Below, one piece after another: positions 20,677 through 32,005 of a DNA stretch of 64,000 nt (positions are counted from its first letter, which is position 1; each line of letters starts with the position of its first letter). The notes under the pieces are model-generated. The model searched no databases and was not told where the DNA came from. It was given only the letters and a program-made list of their open reading frames with translations. The stretch comes from Craterostigma plantagineum (Eukaryota > Streptophyta > Magnoliopsida > Lamiales > Linderniaceae): positions 28,188,501-28,252,500 of the forward strand of contig JAPQWV010000002.1 in the NCBI GenBank assembly GCA_027422505.1. Direction: 5' to 3'. Made by a program: the position numbers and the translations under genes.

Positions 20677-23455
20677 ATGTGTAGCCCCCGCGCCATGCCT
20701 ATGAGTCTGATGTTATTGCTAGCTGCGATAGCATCCACGTGGCCAAATCTCATCCATTGCAGAAAGATCAAAGACGATGACGCCGACGACCTTATCAAGA
20801 TGGTCCATGACGGCTTTTTAGATGCACTTTCTCGGACCACTGGGTTCCAAGCCCTCGGCGGTTCTGGCCGTACTTCGGGCCTGAGTGATGGGCCTGCCGG
20901 CGATTGCATGACGCTCTACGGAGATGTCGAGCCTAGGCTGGCTCGGTTGTTAGCCTATGGCAAAGAGTCAATAAGGGACGACGGTTCGACCGATGAGGAT
21001 GATGCTTTGACGTGGCTCAGTGGTGCATTGGCCAGCCATAACACTTGTTTGGATGGGCTGAGGGACATCGGGCTTTTGCAAGAAGCCCGTTGGGCCGAAG
21101 ATTTGGATTTAGCTATTCGAAAGGCTTTAGCCGTTTATGGGGGGGTTAAAAGAGATCAAAAGATGACGAGCAAAGGTAACTTTTGAAACATACCCTAGTG
21201 TTTCTGTGTGTGATTATTGGTCCCCTTGATTAAAATAATATTTTATTGCTTATTTGCATTACGTGTGGGATTTTATTAGCAGGTAAAATAAGAAATGATT
21301 ATCATTTACACGGTCTTTTAGCATCATGGGATTCGTCGAAATCAAAGGCGGACTATGTTGTGGCTCAAGATGGCTCAGGCAACTACAAGACAATTAACGA
21401 AGCGGTCTCTGCATTATCTCGAGCACTAATAAGAGATAATAGTAGTAATAATAATAATAGTAAAAATAATATTAATGGTAACGCTAAATATAATAGTGGC
21501 CGACGAGTTGTAATATACGTAAAATCAGGGACGTATAAGGAGAAGGTGGAGATTGGGAGGGACATGAAGAACGTTATGGTTGTTGGCGATGGCATAGACA
21601 AGACCATTGTCACGGGCAACCGAAACGTGCATGACGGTGCAACCACCTTCAGTTCAGCTACTTTTGGTATATCTATTCATTATTTTCCACATTCTCACTT
21701 TTAAATTACATATATTCCCCCTTCAAATGGTTGGAATTAACCTAGACTCCTTGACTTTTGAAGTTTGTATGAACTTGGGACCGAAATTGGTTGCATTTGA
21801 TGTTTAGAGTTGTTTCAGACCCGAACATGGTCGAAGTATAGGCTTGAGAGAATACCGTGACTAAAAAAATGTGGTAATATTTAAGTGAAGTGAATAAAAA
21901 TTTGGATTTAAATAAGTAAAGTGAGCTAGTGACTTTTGTCCCACATAGGTGAAAGTAAACATTTCACCTGCTTATAGTTATGGGCCTTGGTATTAGGAAT
22001 GGCAATGGGGCGGCTCTGAATCGGGTTTAGTTGGACCTGGGACACGCCCCGATTAATTTTAGTTGGACCCGAACTCCGCCCGACCTGGTAACTCATTACT
22101 TTTTCATTTTTTTGTTTGAATTTTTAAGTTCTATCTTTTTAAACGGCAAAGAATATTAAATATACCTACATTTTGGCTGAAAAGTCCAAATAATCAAATA
22201 TGCAACATAACCATTGGGCCACAACCCTTTTTGCGAAAAATAGTAATATAGTTGTATTTATCACAAATATAAATAAAAATAATTTATATATAAATTCGGG
22301 GCGGTCGAGGCAGGTTTCGGATCCAAGATAGCAAGAATCGAGACCCGCACCGGACTCAGCGGGTTGAGACTTTTCAGACCCATAAGCCGTCCCAATACCT
22401 GAATAATAAAAAAAACCCGCTTCGTTAGGGGCGAGTCCTGAGTCCGGGCCTAGAGTCGCCCCATTGCCCTACTTTTTATCGTAGTCCTGAGGCATAAAAC
22501 TAAGCAAGTTGTGTCCAATCTTGGACCCATACTTGTTTATAAAAATTTTAAATGGGTCCTCTTATTGGGGTCCAGTGACCCCAGCGGGCCTCATGTGGCT
22601 TTGCGGTTGGTTTCTTACACTCTACAAGGTTTCCCAACTATAAGAAATCCTATTCATCCTAATTGATTGTGTTAACTTTGACAATACCTACAATTGTTAT
22701 CAAAAGCTTTCTTGAGTATTTATTGACTATTTTACGGGGTCGATCGAAAAAATTTTTACACAGGAGTTTCGGGCGACGCGTTTTGGGCCCGAGACATGAC
22801 GTTCGAGAACACTGCAGGCCCAGAAAAGCATCAAGCGGTGGCCCTACGATCAAGCTCAGACCTATCGGTATTCTACCGATGCAGCTTCAAGGGCTATCAG
22901 GACACGCTCTTCGTCCACTCCCTAAGGCAGTTCTACCGCGACTGTCAAATCTACGGAACTGTAGACTTCATCTTCGGAGACGCCGTCGTCGTCCTGCAGA
23001 ACTGCGACGTCCTCGTCCGTAGGCCCATGGACCACCAGTCCAACATGATCACCGCCCAAGGTCGGGACGACCCAAACTCCAACACGGGCATATCCATACT
23101 GGGCTCTCGGGTGGGCCCCGCCCCCGACTTTCAAGGGGTTGAGGGGAGGTTTAGGAGCTATCTGGGAAGGCCGTGGAAGAGGTACTCAAGGGTCGTGGTT
23201 TTGAAGACGGACTTGGACGGCCTTGTCGACGAAAAGGGTTGGAAGGAGTGGAGCGGCGATTTTGCGCTCTCAACGCTATACTATGCGGAGTATATGAATA
23301 CGGGTAAGGGTTCGTCGACGGGTGGGCGGGTCGGGTGGCCCGGTTTTCACGTGCTGAAGGATTCGGGAGAGGCGGGTCGGTTCAGTGTGAGGAGTTTCAT
23401 CGGAGGGGATTCTTGGATTCCGTCTGCCGGAGTTCCTTTCTCGCCGGACATATAG
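20677..23455 (+). CDS. Pectinesterase with inhibitor prodomain (PMEI-PME)
   Basis: Secreted enzyme that de-esterifies cell-wall homogalacturonan. Exons 20677-21175, 21283-21666 and 22764-23455 join in frame (524 aa). I chose the ATG at 20677 because it opens a hydrophobic signal peptide (MSLMLLLAAIASTW); an upstream in-frame start at 20602 would bury it. Prodomain about 30-160, with CMTLYGD and ALTWLSGALASHNTCLDGL. Catalytic domain from about 188: ADYVVAQDGSGNYKT, QAVALR, GYQDTLF with the acid/base Asp near 340, GTVDFIFGDA with the nucleophile Asp near 362, and YLGRPW near 428. An Asn-rich stretch (NSSNNNNSKNNINGN) is inserted after the first catalytic-domain strand. The usual RRLL processing motif is not obvious. 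Intron 2 holds an hAT-like element. The stop codon TAG overlaps the first base of a MITE (23455-23604). Confidence 0.94.
21994..22471. mobile_element. hAT-like MITE in pectinesterase intron 2
   Basis: The ends are inverted: TAGGAATGGCAATGGGGCGG on the left and, on the right, CGCCCCATTGCCCTA. Both ends are GC-rich with repeated GGGTTTAG/GACCCG motifs around an AT-rich core. This end sequence is typical of non-autonomous hAT elements of plants. No exact 8-bp duplication was seen and there is no coding capacity. Confidence 0.6.
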
Positions 23456-23604
23456 GCTCCGTTTGGTCCGCGGAATTCGACGCGGAAAAGAAAAGAAAAC
23501 TGTGATGCTACGCATCGAATCATCGTACATTATGCTTCACGTGTCGCACCATTACGCTTTTCCTTTTCTTTTTCACGTCAGAAATCCGTAAACCAAACGG
23601 AGCC
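23455..23604. mobile_element. 150-bp MITE at the pectinesterase stop codon
   Basis: The ends are inverted repeats: GGCTCCGTTTGGT at 23455-23467 and its complement ACCAAACGGAGCC at 23592-23604, with a further palindromic interior. Both sides are flanked by ATA (23452-23454 and 23605-23607), a likely 3-bp duplication. The size, ends and short duplication suggest a PIF/Harbinger-like MITE, although ATA departs from the usual TWA target. Its first base completes the pectinesterase TAG. Confidence 0.75.
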
Positions 23605-24126
23605 ATAGCGTGTAGCTCCGGCAAACAATATCTGACGCCGGCGAAGATGCATGCAGTTGATGGGTTATATGTATGTTCTCTTCTTACGTCGAAGGTACTC
23701 TCTCTCAAGTGAATAAATGTTTATTCATTCGTCCAACAGCACCTCGTGTCGATAAGGAAATTGATTTCACATAGTTTTAGCTTTATGTTGAAGTTTACTC
23801 TTTTCTCGAATTTCCTAACCAACCAAACCCAAAATTTAACTTTCTTTTCTATTTCCTTTTCCGTTTCTCACCATATTCACCAATTCTTTAAGTTAAACGC
23901 ACCTTTACAGCTTCTCCATTAGAACGTACTATTTCCATATATGATTTTTACAACATTGCCGACAGAGTTTCTTGCAAATGATGGAGAAAACACACGTTAA
24001 TTTACGTGACAATCATATCGTCGTGTTCTTCCACGAAAATACTAGTAACGTGTACATAGTAAGTAAATGAATAAATTGCTTCATCATTTATTATTTACTG
24101 ATAACATACATAATTGATTGCAAGAT
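23605..24126. other. Convergent 3' region between pectinesterase and GST
   Basis: No gene or repeat recognised. It should contain the 3' ends of the two convergently transcribed neighbours. A run of ~27 sense codons follows the MITE in the frame of the pectinesterase. Confidence 0.35.
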
Positions 24127-25965
24127 TCACAGCACAACAGCATCAGGTTGTCTATCAGGTAATGAAGCTTGAAATTCGGGCAACTCACAGCATTTCTCGT
24201 ATATCTTTCGCAGAGTTGGAAATTTCGACTGCACAAAAGATCGTAACAGTTCGAAGGAAAAATCGTTATCTAACGCCTTATTAACTAAAAAATCTATCTC
24301 AAGATAATATTCTCCTCTTCTCCACGATGCTCGCCCTGATCTTATCGCATGCATCCATAAGTTGCATGCTTTATTGAATTTAAGGACTCCGACCATAAAT
24401 CAACAATTGGGAGAATTAAGAGAGAGAGGAGAGAAATTTCTAGTTATTACCATATCAACGTTAAACCTCTTTTCAGCAACGGAAATTTGTGGTGCCAAAA
24501 ACACATCAGCCTGCATATATACCAATCGACCTCAATCATCATCATCAGTGCATCAAATTTGTATTTTCGTAGTAATACTTCGTTCAATTAGAGTATCGAA
24601 ATTATTTGTCACTTAATAAACAAGGAATTTTCGATCGAAACATTACCATGTAAACATCATCCCCAGTTGCATGCATGCCTGCGTGATCTCTTAGTAACCT
24701 CTCAAGTGCTAGAAAATATATAACATTTTAAACGTTCGGAAGAAGATTGATACGAATAGGTATGAGAGGCTTGTAAGAAGGTGACTGCAATCGATGAAAA
24801 CTACCAGCGAAGCCCTTTTCGATGTTGGACTGGGCCCATTTTATCCGCTCATCAGAGCCCATTTTTTCTTCGATGAGTTTCTGCCACATTATTCAAGGAC
24901 AATGAATAATGGTGTTGTAATTAGTATACTCCTTGAGAAACACTCTATACATAATATTGCATACAGAAAGATTTATTACCAGAATTGATAGCATGTGAAG
25001 AGGTTGTATGCTTGAAGACACTATACTCGAAGCCTAAGGAAGCAGATAAAAAAAAATGAGATGGAGATGACAATCTGTTGCAAGGAAAAGTATCATTTAA
25101 ATGCATTCACCAAAACCTGGAGATTAAGAGCTCTCAGACGAGGATCAATTGGTAAAAGTTGCTTCGAAGGGTATTTCTCCTCTAGGTACTTCAAAAACAA
25201 AATATCAACGCTTGTTTGTAGCTAAATACATCCACTCTTTCGTTTACTGTTGAAGTTGAATATATATACTAACCATTAAAATAGCATATGAGTCTGCAAT
25301 AACTACATCGCCATCGACCAAGACCGGGACAAAGTGGAGAGGGTTTAGCCTTTCAAACTCTACAAAACAAGTTTTTCATCAGATGCTGATGTAGTAACTC
25401 TTGTTTCTAACATTCAAACTATCAGAATTTCTTGACCCGACTGTATCCATTGTCAAGAACTATCGACCAATATCAATCCCCAAAATATACACAGCTTTAA
25501 AAAAAGAAAAAGCACCTGGCGTGTACTGCTCTCCTTTGGCAATATTCACAGCTTTGTACTCATACTGAAGCCCTAATAAGCAGCAGATCAAACAAGGACC
25601 CATTTTATTTACGGATGGATTTGTTCTGTTGAATGAGGATTCACACAAAAGCAACTGAATGAAAGAAGCGAAGTTTCAGTACACAAAAGCTCATATCCGT
25701 AGGCTAAAACTACACGGCAACTCTAGAGCTCTTACATCGATTCATAATTGAAGCAAGTTATGAATAAATCGCGTACCTTTGAGATTCAAAGCGAAGCGCA
25801 CACGCCAAGAACAAGAGCTCTGCCAATAAGAATACAACTCCAGCTTTGAATCAGATGATGATGAACTGCTGTTCTTCTGCAAAATTATGTTAATACAGAT
25901 CAACAACAGTTTGTTTTGTTAAAGGGATTTTAGAGTGAAAGAAGAACCTGGGCTTTGGATTCCAT
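24127..25965 (-). CDS. GSTZ: Glutathione S-transferase zeta / maleylacetoacetate isomerase
   Basis: Zeta-class GSTs isomerise maleylacetoacetate to fumarylacetoacetate in tyrosine breakdown, using glutathione as cofactor, and also dechlorinate small acids. Ten exons on the minus strand join in frame: 25965-25948, 25876-25777, 25572-25516, 25359-25274, 25188-25117, 25033-24980, 24880-24805, 24708-24647, 24510-24451, 24228-24127 (228 aa). The zeta signature SSCSWRVRFALNLKGL contains the catalytic Ser. The thioredoxin-like half continues with AVNIAKGEQYTPEFERLNP and ADSYAILMYLEEKYP; the helical half has SSSIQPLHM and GDDVYMADVFLAPQI. Ten small exons match the usual gene structure of plant zeta GSTs. 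No lesion. The second residue block is Ser-rich (KNSSSSSSDSKLEL). Confidence 0.95.
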
Positions 25966-27014
25966 GGATAGCAGGAAGTGAAGTCAACTGATCTATCTGA
26001 TACGAATACCGACAAGAAGGTCCAGGTTGCATTTTATATTTTTTATCTTAAAGAGTCATCCTTGGTCCCGACACCATGGTTTTGCATCTTACACACACAC
26101 ACACTAACAATGTTTAGCTTAGCTCATAAATTTATAAAAATGTAGTTGAAGTGATAGATATAGTCAAGTACTAGTTAATATAGTTGAAAGAAAAAAAAAA
26201 TTCAAAAATTTTTTATTTTATAGTTTTCAATAGAGGTTCAAGCTGAATAAAATGGTTCGAGACTAGAAACTGAACCGAGTTCGACTTGTTTATAGCCCCA
26301 ACAAAGAAGTAATTAGATATACAAGAGAGCTTAATATTGTCCATATGGGATGACAAGTGTTGGAGGGATGTATTGTTTTCTCCTTGGTTACGAGCAATGT
26401 TCTGAAATCGGGATTTCGAATCGAACCGAAAAAATTTTAGTGGTTTAAGGTTTAGTGGTTTTAACCGATTTAAACGGAACCAAACTGAAGTCAAACTGGT
26501 ATATTTTGTAATTGAATCAACCAATTAATAATAATATAGATTACATAAATGCTTATTTATAAAAAAAATTCTATATTAGAATTTTATAAAATTGGGGGTC
26601 AAGTTAAATAAGTAAATTGTGTTGGTGGTTAGGAATTAATCATACCTTAGCGAACAAAAATTAAATTTGGGATCAATAATATCTTGTTGATGTGTTAATT
26701 ATAAATAATATGAGGTATATAGGAATGGAAGCCAGACCCACTTATATAGCAAGCCCACCACTTGATCACTATACAGCACTATTTGTTTTACAAATTTCTT
26801 TCATTTTTATACATTATATTGTAATTGTTATTTTTTTCTTTCTTTTTTTTAAAATAAAAGCTTAGACCCAACCGGTGGCCAAAGCGGAATTGCGGCCTGT
26901 TCGCTGTTTTCCGGTCCAGTCTTCCAAACCTTGGTTACGTGTTCAAACCAAATTGGTGGAAGACATTTCACCAGAATCCGATGATTAAGCCCATTTTCAG
27001 AGTATATTGAATCA
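25966..27014. other. GST upstream region with repeat debris
   Basis: The GST promoter and leader occupy the first few hundred bases, including a (CA)n-type tract near 26092-26104. Around 26395-26520 there is a stretch rich in GGTTTAA/AACCGAA motifs, typical of decayed hAT-like MITEs. No gene is supported. Confidence 0.4.
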
Positions 27015-27022
27015 GTAAATAG

Positions 27023-27880
27023 CAGTGTTGTTAATGGCGTATGGCGGGTCATGGCGGAAAGCCAAAAAACCGCCATAGGTCTATGGCGGATAGCGTTGCG
27101 GAAAATGGCGGAAGCCATGGCGGACCAATAAAACATATATATTTTATAGCTATACATATTACATAAGATATAATTATGTTATAGAGACAAGGATGAGACT
27201 TTAATGAAGTAACCCGGACCAATAGTTTCATAGTTCTTATCAGAGCCACTGCTCCGGCGATCAACATCGCAACGACTTCCAAGACAAGGAACGAGAAAAA
27301 ATCCCACCTGCAAGTGGAACAATGCTTTGCAAGGAATAATCTTGCAAGTTCCACAAAGCTTAGACATTCCCAGCCAGAGAGGGCAGAGTTGTTTACCCAA
27401 TCCTCTAGCTGAGGGAGGATCGCGGTCGGAGGGCCGCCGGAGAAGGGACGCCGGTGGGAGAAGTTGCTGTTGGAGGGTCGCCGTCGTTAGGGACCAGTTA
27501 GGGTTTCCATCTACTTTATTCAACTAATTTAATTGGAGTGAAATTGGGCCGGCCCAGTCAAAAAATTTTATCTGTAAGTAGTCCTAAAACCTAAATTTGA
27601 CCCAAAAGCTTAAAAAAACCCTAATTTCTGTCCTAATCATCGTCGTCTTCCTTAATTCTCCCTTCTCCAATCTCAAAAACTCCATTACCTATTACAGAAA
27701 TTCAAAATAAAAACCTAAAAAACCATAAAAATCCGCCATTTCAAGCCATGGCCGCCATTCCGGTCACACCGCCACGGTCATGGCGGCCGCCACCAAAAAC
27801 CCCTTCAAGGCGGTTGCGGTATGTCGGATTTTCAGAAATCCGCCACGCCATACCGCCATGGCAGATCTTTGACAACACTG
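27023..27880. mobile_element. Non-autonomous hAT transposon (858 bp) with GGCGG-rich ends
   Basis: The ends are inverted repeats: CAGTGTTGTTAATGGCG at 27023 and, on the right, ATCTTTGACAACACTG ending at 27880. An exact 8-bp duplication GTAAATAG lies at 27015-27022 and 27881-27888. Subterminal regions are full of ATGGCGG and CCGCCAT motifs, which are likely transposase-binding repeats. The middle (about 27180-27530) has higher GC and an open minus-strand frame of 114 codons with a Cys-containing segment (MSKLCGTCKIIPCKALFHLQ); I do not recognise it, and it could be captured host DNA. Confidence 0.9.
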
Positions 27881-27888
27881 GTAAATAG

Positions 27889-28444
27889 TCGATTAAGTGT
27901 GAATACTTCGCGATAAGAAAAAGAAAAAAAAAGAAATGTGGGCTCGTCGGTAACAATTTGGTGGCAATTTGCGGGTACATCTAGAGTTGGTTCTAGAGTT
28001 GGTTTTTCTTATCTTATTTCCATGCGATATTACAACTTCCAACAATTTGATTCATTTTCTTGTCTCGTCTTACTTTTGGTTCCCACCTGGCAAGAAACCA
28101 TTCTTTCATTTATTCCATAACAAAAAGAGATATCAATATAAAACGAAGCTTTTTAACAAAAGAGTTTCACAAAGTATGGATTCCATATTTGCAGTTGTAG
28201 TTGAAGGTGCAAGCGACTACAAATCAAAGATGTGTCTATCAAAATGTGGGTTTTTTGAACTGATAAGACAAGGATTTTAGTTCCTGAAAATCTGCTGATT
28301 CTAAGAACTGGTACGAAAAAACGCAGAGTTACATCCGAATAAAACAACAGGCTCGACCGATGCGTAATTAATTCCCTACAAGGTTAACCACCGACATTAA
28401 TATACCATAAAAGGCATCAGAAAGAGATAAAAATGATTTACTTC
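27889..28444. other. Intergenic, no gene seen
   Basis: AT-rich DNA between the hAT element and the 3' end of the broken proteasome gene. No supported frame or repeat. Confidence 0.35.
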
Positions 28445-30512
28445 CTAGTCTTTCCTGAGATCCAAAAACTCGCGACATATACCACTTGCACTAAGTACAA
28501 CTATCTCAAGCTTGTCTCCCTGTAAGTAAATAGCAAAGCCAAGAAAAAATATTGTAAGAAAGGGAAAAACCTTGATATTCTTAAGGGCCAATGTAGGAAT
28601 GCTGACTGAACATATATATTTCGGATGCTCATGTGATATGAGGGAAAGAAATACCACAATGCAAATCATGAAACAAATAACTGTATTCATTCGGCCAAAA
28701 ATAATATGAGGGAAAAAAAAGATTTTTGGATGAATTACAATGATCATGATATCTTCATCTCAAAGCCACAAAAATGTGAAAACGAACTGAAAGAACTTAC
28801 CGTGTATATGTTCCTCTCACTTGCTGACGCCAAGCAAGTTTTCACCAAGTCAATTGCTTCCAATTCTGAAAGTGGAGTAACAGAATCCTGCAATAATCAC
28901 TGATATATCAGGAAGTTATAGCAAAAATATATTGTTATCTAAAGGGACTGTTTTTGAGATTAAACCTTGGCAAGGCAATAGAAGGGGACTTGGAGACTTG
29001 AGTTGGTTGTCCAGAAATGGTGTTATCAGTGTAGCACAAGAACCTTGGGAGCTGTACCCAACCCTTTGGTAAGATCCAACAGCATCATATGTGAAGACAC
29101 ATCCCTTGCCTTCAGACAAATATTTAAGAAAAAAAACAAAGTTAATTATGTCAGCAGGAACACAAGGATATGGACTAGAAGTTTACCTTCACTATCATGG
29201 CCACCTAAGACGTTGAATGCAAAATATGGGAAGAAACGCTTGTAATACAAGGCAGTTCATTTGCTTGATATGTTGATGCTGATAAAGCTGAAGCCCAACA
29301 ACAAAAGAAAAATGTAGGCATTAAGAAGAAGATTATACTGCACAAATGACAAGAACTGTATAAATAAGATCTCAGTTCTTTCAGAAATTACCTTCACTAA
29401 TACTTAAGGATGAACTTGTGGAGAAAATTGGAAACAGTTAATAAATTGAATAAGGACGACAAATTGTTTAACTCTATATCGTAGGAGTCATATCAATTGA
29501 CCGAGTGCAATTACAGACACAACACCTAGGTCTTAACTTAGTGTAAATACACCATCGATGAGATATCAACTATTAATCATACATAATATTATCTAGAAGT
29601 ATACCAAACCAATCATTTGATCTGGAAGATGGATTTATTACCGCAAAGACAAATAGATTGATTATTTCAATGAATTGGCACAAGTCAGATCTCACAGACC
29701 ATATCATCAACTCTGGCGGACGAACACATAACACAAAAGCTTGCAAGGGGAAGAGAATACATAAAGATATTCTCAGTTCTGTAAATGTTACAGTACAGCG
29801 ACTCCACCAAGTGCCTCGCTGCCAAGAGCTTTTGAAGAGCTCTTACATCAGCTTGAAAACCCGACGACGCAAGCACAGATTTTTGAGCTCTACAATTCCG
29901 GAAAATTAAAAAAACATATATATAGGAAAAACTGGCTAGGGACTTCAATATATTAGACAGCAACGCTAGCACTTGTGGGTTATTCATCAAAGAACTTCAA
30001 CACGGTCGTCGGCAATTGAATAATTGTCGCTGTTTCAGACTTTCAGGTCAAGAAAAAGACAGACAAGTAGAATGAGAGCTAAAGCCACAAATTTTGTTGC
30101 GCATATGTTTCATTGATCACACTGACTAACACAAAAGAGCTTTAAGCATATACAGTGTTGGGATGGAAATCAATTGATAAGCTCGCTTGAACATAAGAAA
30201 CTACCAAATCTGCCACGTACGACATCCGCCCAGAAACCGGCAGATGTCATAGACAAATTCCAGACTACTCAATCATCTATGATGCAAGTTCTGACATCCC
30301 GAATAATCTTCTGTCAACCAAATTAACATAAACTAAGAACGGGAGAGAGCGTACAAAAGATTGAAACAGAATTTGATAAAGTAAATTAAAAGGATCTATG
30401 GTGTTTATAGCTGATGAATCTTGGAGTATTCACGGGTGAGAATATTGTAGCCAGTGGACATTCGAGTATCGGAATCACATAATGGTCAGCTCCGGCGATT
30501 GCAACGCAAGTC
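28445..30512 (-). pseudogene. PBF1: Proteasome subunit beta type-1 (beta-6, PBF1) pseudogene
   Basis: Beta-6 is a structural, non-catalytic subunit of the 20S core. Recognisable exons on the minus strand: about 30512-30414, 29889-29808, 29287-29187, 29109-28966, 28887-28801, 28519-28445. They carry TCVAIAGADHYVI, SSGFQADVRALQKLLAARHL, YQHQHIKQMN, FNVLGG, GKGCVFTYDAVGSYQRVGY, PFLDNQLKSPSPLLLP and the C-terminal DLRKD. Lesions: the first exon is not found; the first retained exon loses about 4-5 bases after YVI and has no GT donor at its end; the third lacks about 29 bases after QMNC, shifting frame; and the donor and acceptor around 28966/28887 do not keep frame. Introns are retained, so it is a decayed duplicate rather than a processed copy. 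The lesions could in part be assembly errors. Confidence 0.85.
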
Positions 30513-30966
30513 CTGCACAGTTGCGAGCACCGAAAATTTAGGGTTTTTCTTGTGTAATTTCAATGAGTAAAGGGTTCTCCCGTTAGTCGCTCAATTGTAT
30601 ACATAGTACGTTTTCGCACCCTATACGAGTGTGCTTAGAATTGTTACTTCTAAATCATTATTTGTAACAGTTTAATATATGAAATATATTTTTCAACTAT
30701 ATAAACAAAATAATGTGTAGGAATATAGTATTATAAAAAATTAAAAATAATATCAAATTATTAAAGTAATTAATTAACAAAGAGATGATTAAATTGCAAA
30801 TAAATGAGAGACCAAATGCGACAATTTATAGTCATCCAACACCCTTTATATAAAAGAATAGATACTTTCGTTAATTGCGACACCATTTAAGCTGCGAGCG
30901 AGTCTCACGACTGAACTATTCAAACTCTCATTGTAGTAATACACATTATATATCGGCACAGACAGT
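30513..30966. other. Region upstream of the proteasome pseudogene
   Basis: Searched for the missing first proteasome exon (an ATG with a KQHANW-like start) and did not find it. The DNA is very AT-rich. The right end holds the promoter of the small gene at 31060. Confidence 0.35.
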
Positions 30967-30974
30967 TATAAATA
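30967..30974 (+). promoter_or_regulatory. Putative TATA box
   Basis: TATAAATA about 90 bases upstream of the ATG at 31060, a plausible spacing for a plant core promoter with a ~60-base leader. Assigned by position and sequence only. Confidence 0.45.
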
Positions 30975-31059
30975 TTGAAGATCTCGCCACCCTTATTAAA
31001 TCATCAAATTAACTCTAGTAATAAGAAAAGAGAAACAAAGAAAATATTCTCAATTGTTA

Positions 31060-31293
31060 ATGGCGTCGTCAAACGAAAACCCTTGGGCTACGACAAATAG
31101 TAGCAAGGCGACGAAGATTTCTGAGAAAGTGGTTGATCGAACTAAGGACATTGCCTCGGCCGGCTTAGAGAAGACTAAAGACGTCGCTTATTTGGGCTAT
31201 GACAAATCTAAGGTGGCGGCGACCAAAGTCAAGGAAGGGGTTAGTTGGATGAAGGATAAATGCAGCAAAACCAATCTCTTCAACAAAAAATAA
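31060..31293 (+). CDS. Small hydrophilic LEA-like protein (77 aa)
   Basis: A short single-exon frame beginning MASSNENPWATTN. It is rich in Lys, Ala, Ser and Thr, lacks a signal peptide or membrane segment, and has an imperfect repeat of about 11 residues (KVVDRTKDIA, GLEKTKDVAYL, YDKSKVAATKV), which predicts an amphipathic helix as in group 3 LEA proteins. It ends in WMKDKCSKTNLFNKK. A TATA box lies ~90 bases upstream and an AT-rich leader precedes the ATG. A role in desiccation or cold protection would be an inference from composition only. I do not recognise the exact family. Confidence 0.6.
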   Translation: MASSNENPWATTNSSKATKISEKVVDRTKDIASAGLEKTKDVAYLGYDKSKVAATKVKEGVSWMKDKCSKTNLFNKK

Positions 31294-31734
31294 TAGCAGC
31301 ATTAATTCGACTGGTCGATAGAATTTAATTTGCTATTATACATTGATCCTTTTTATTTTCTTGGTAAAATGCCCTCTGATATATGCTTGAAATCGTATGT
31401 ATCTCCGAATGGGGAGAGATGTATATAGAAAGTACGTGTTGTCTTCTAAGCGTTTTGACTACAATGTTCTCAAGGTCGGCTGCCTTATGTTGTGAAATGG
31501 ACAGAACGATATTGGAAATGATAGTGAGAAAAATGGACACGGGAATTTACGTGGAAAATCCAGCGTTAAAAACCACGGACGAGGTAGGAATTTCATAGGT
31601 TACAACCTCTCAATCTACAAAGGAGAAATCCATCACTATCTCTTTGTGTTAGACTAAAAATGCCGAACAAACCATTTATTTATTTTCCTCTCTACCTCTC
31701 TATTTCTCTCTATTAAGCTTTCCCGTGGGTACTA
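31294..31734. other. 3' flank of the small LEA-like gene
   Basis: Probable 3' untranslated region, then CT-rich DNA (31680-31715). Short frames here look like chance. Confidence 0.35.
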
Positions 31735-32005
31735 CTGTCAGAACGGGCCGGCGAGGCGGGCCTGGAAATTGAAGCCCAGTCCAGCCCTACAGGCGGGCCT
31801 AGCGGGCCCGGCCCGCCCAAATTAAATAATAAAAAAAATTAAAAAAATCCAAAAAAATAGAGAAAAAACAATAAAAATTAAATATTGAGGCTTGAAATTA
31901 ATTTTAATTACATCTAATCTTGAAATAATTTTATTTATATTGTTAAACTTGAGTAAATTAAAAATTGGAGCTAAAAAACACTAAAATACCTAATAATTAT
32001 TTTTG
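31735..32005. mobile_element. GC-ended MITE, inverted relative to 13339-13779
   Basis: It starts CTGTCAGAACGGGCCGG and has a GC-rich left end full of GGCGGGCC, then an AT-rich core (AATTAAAAATTGGAGCTAAA) that matches the reverse complement of the core at about 13460-13500. The right GC end is missing, so this copy is truncated. Confidence 0.6.

Noticed and set aside
28153..28903. Small frames overlapping the proteasome pseudogene 3' end
   Set aside because: Only the minus-strand segments matching proteasome beta-6 exons are meaningful; the others are chance frames in introns or flank.
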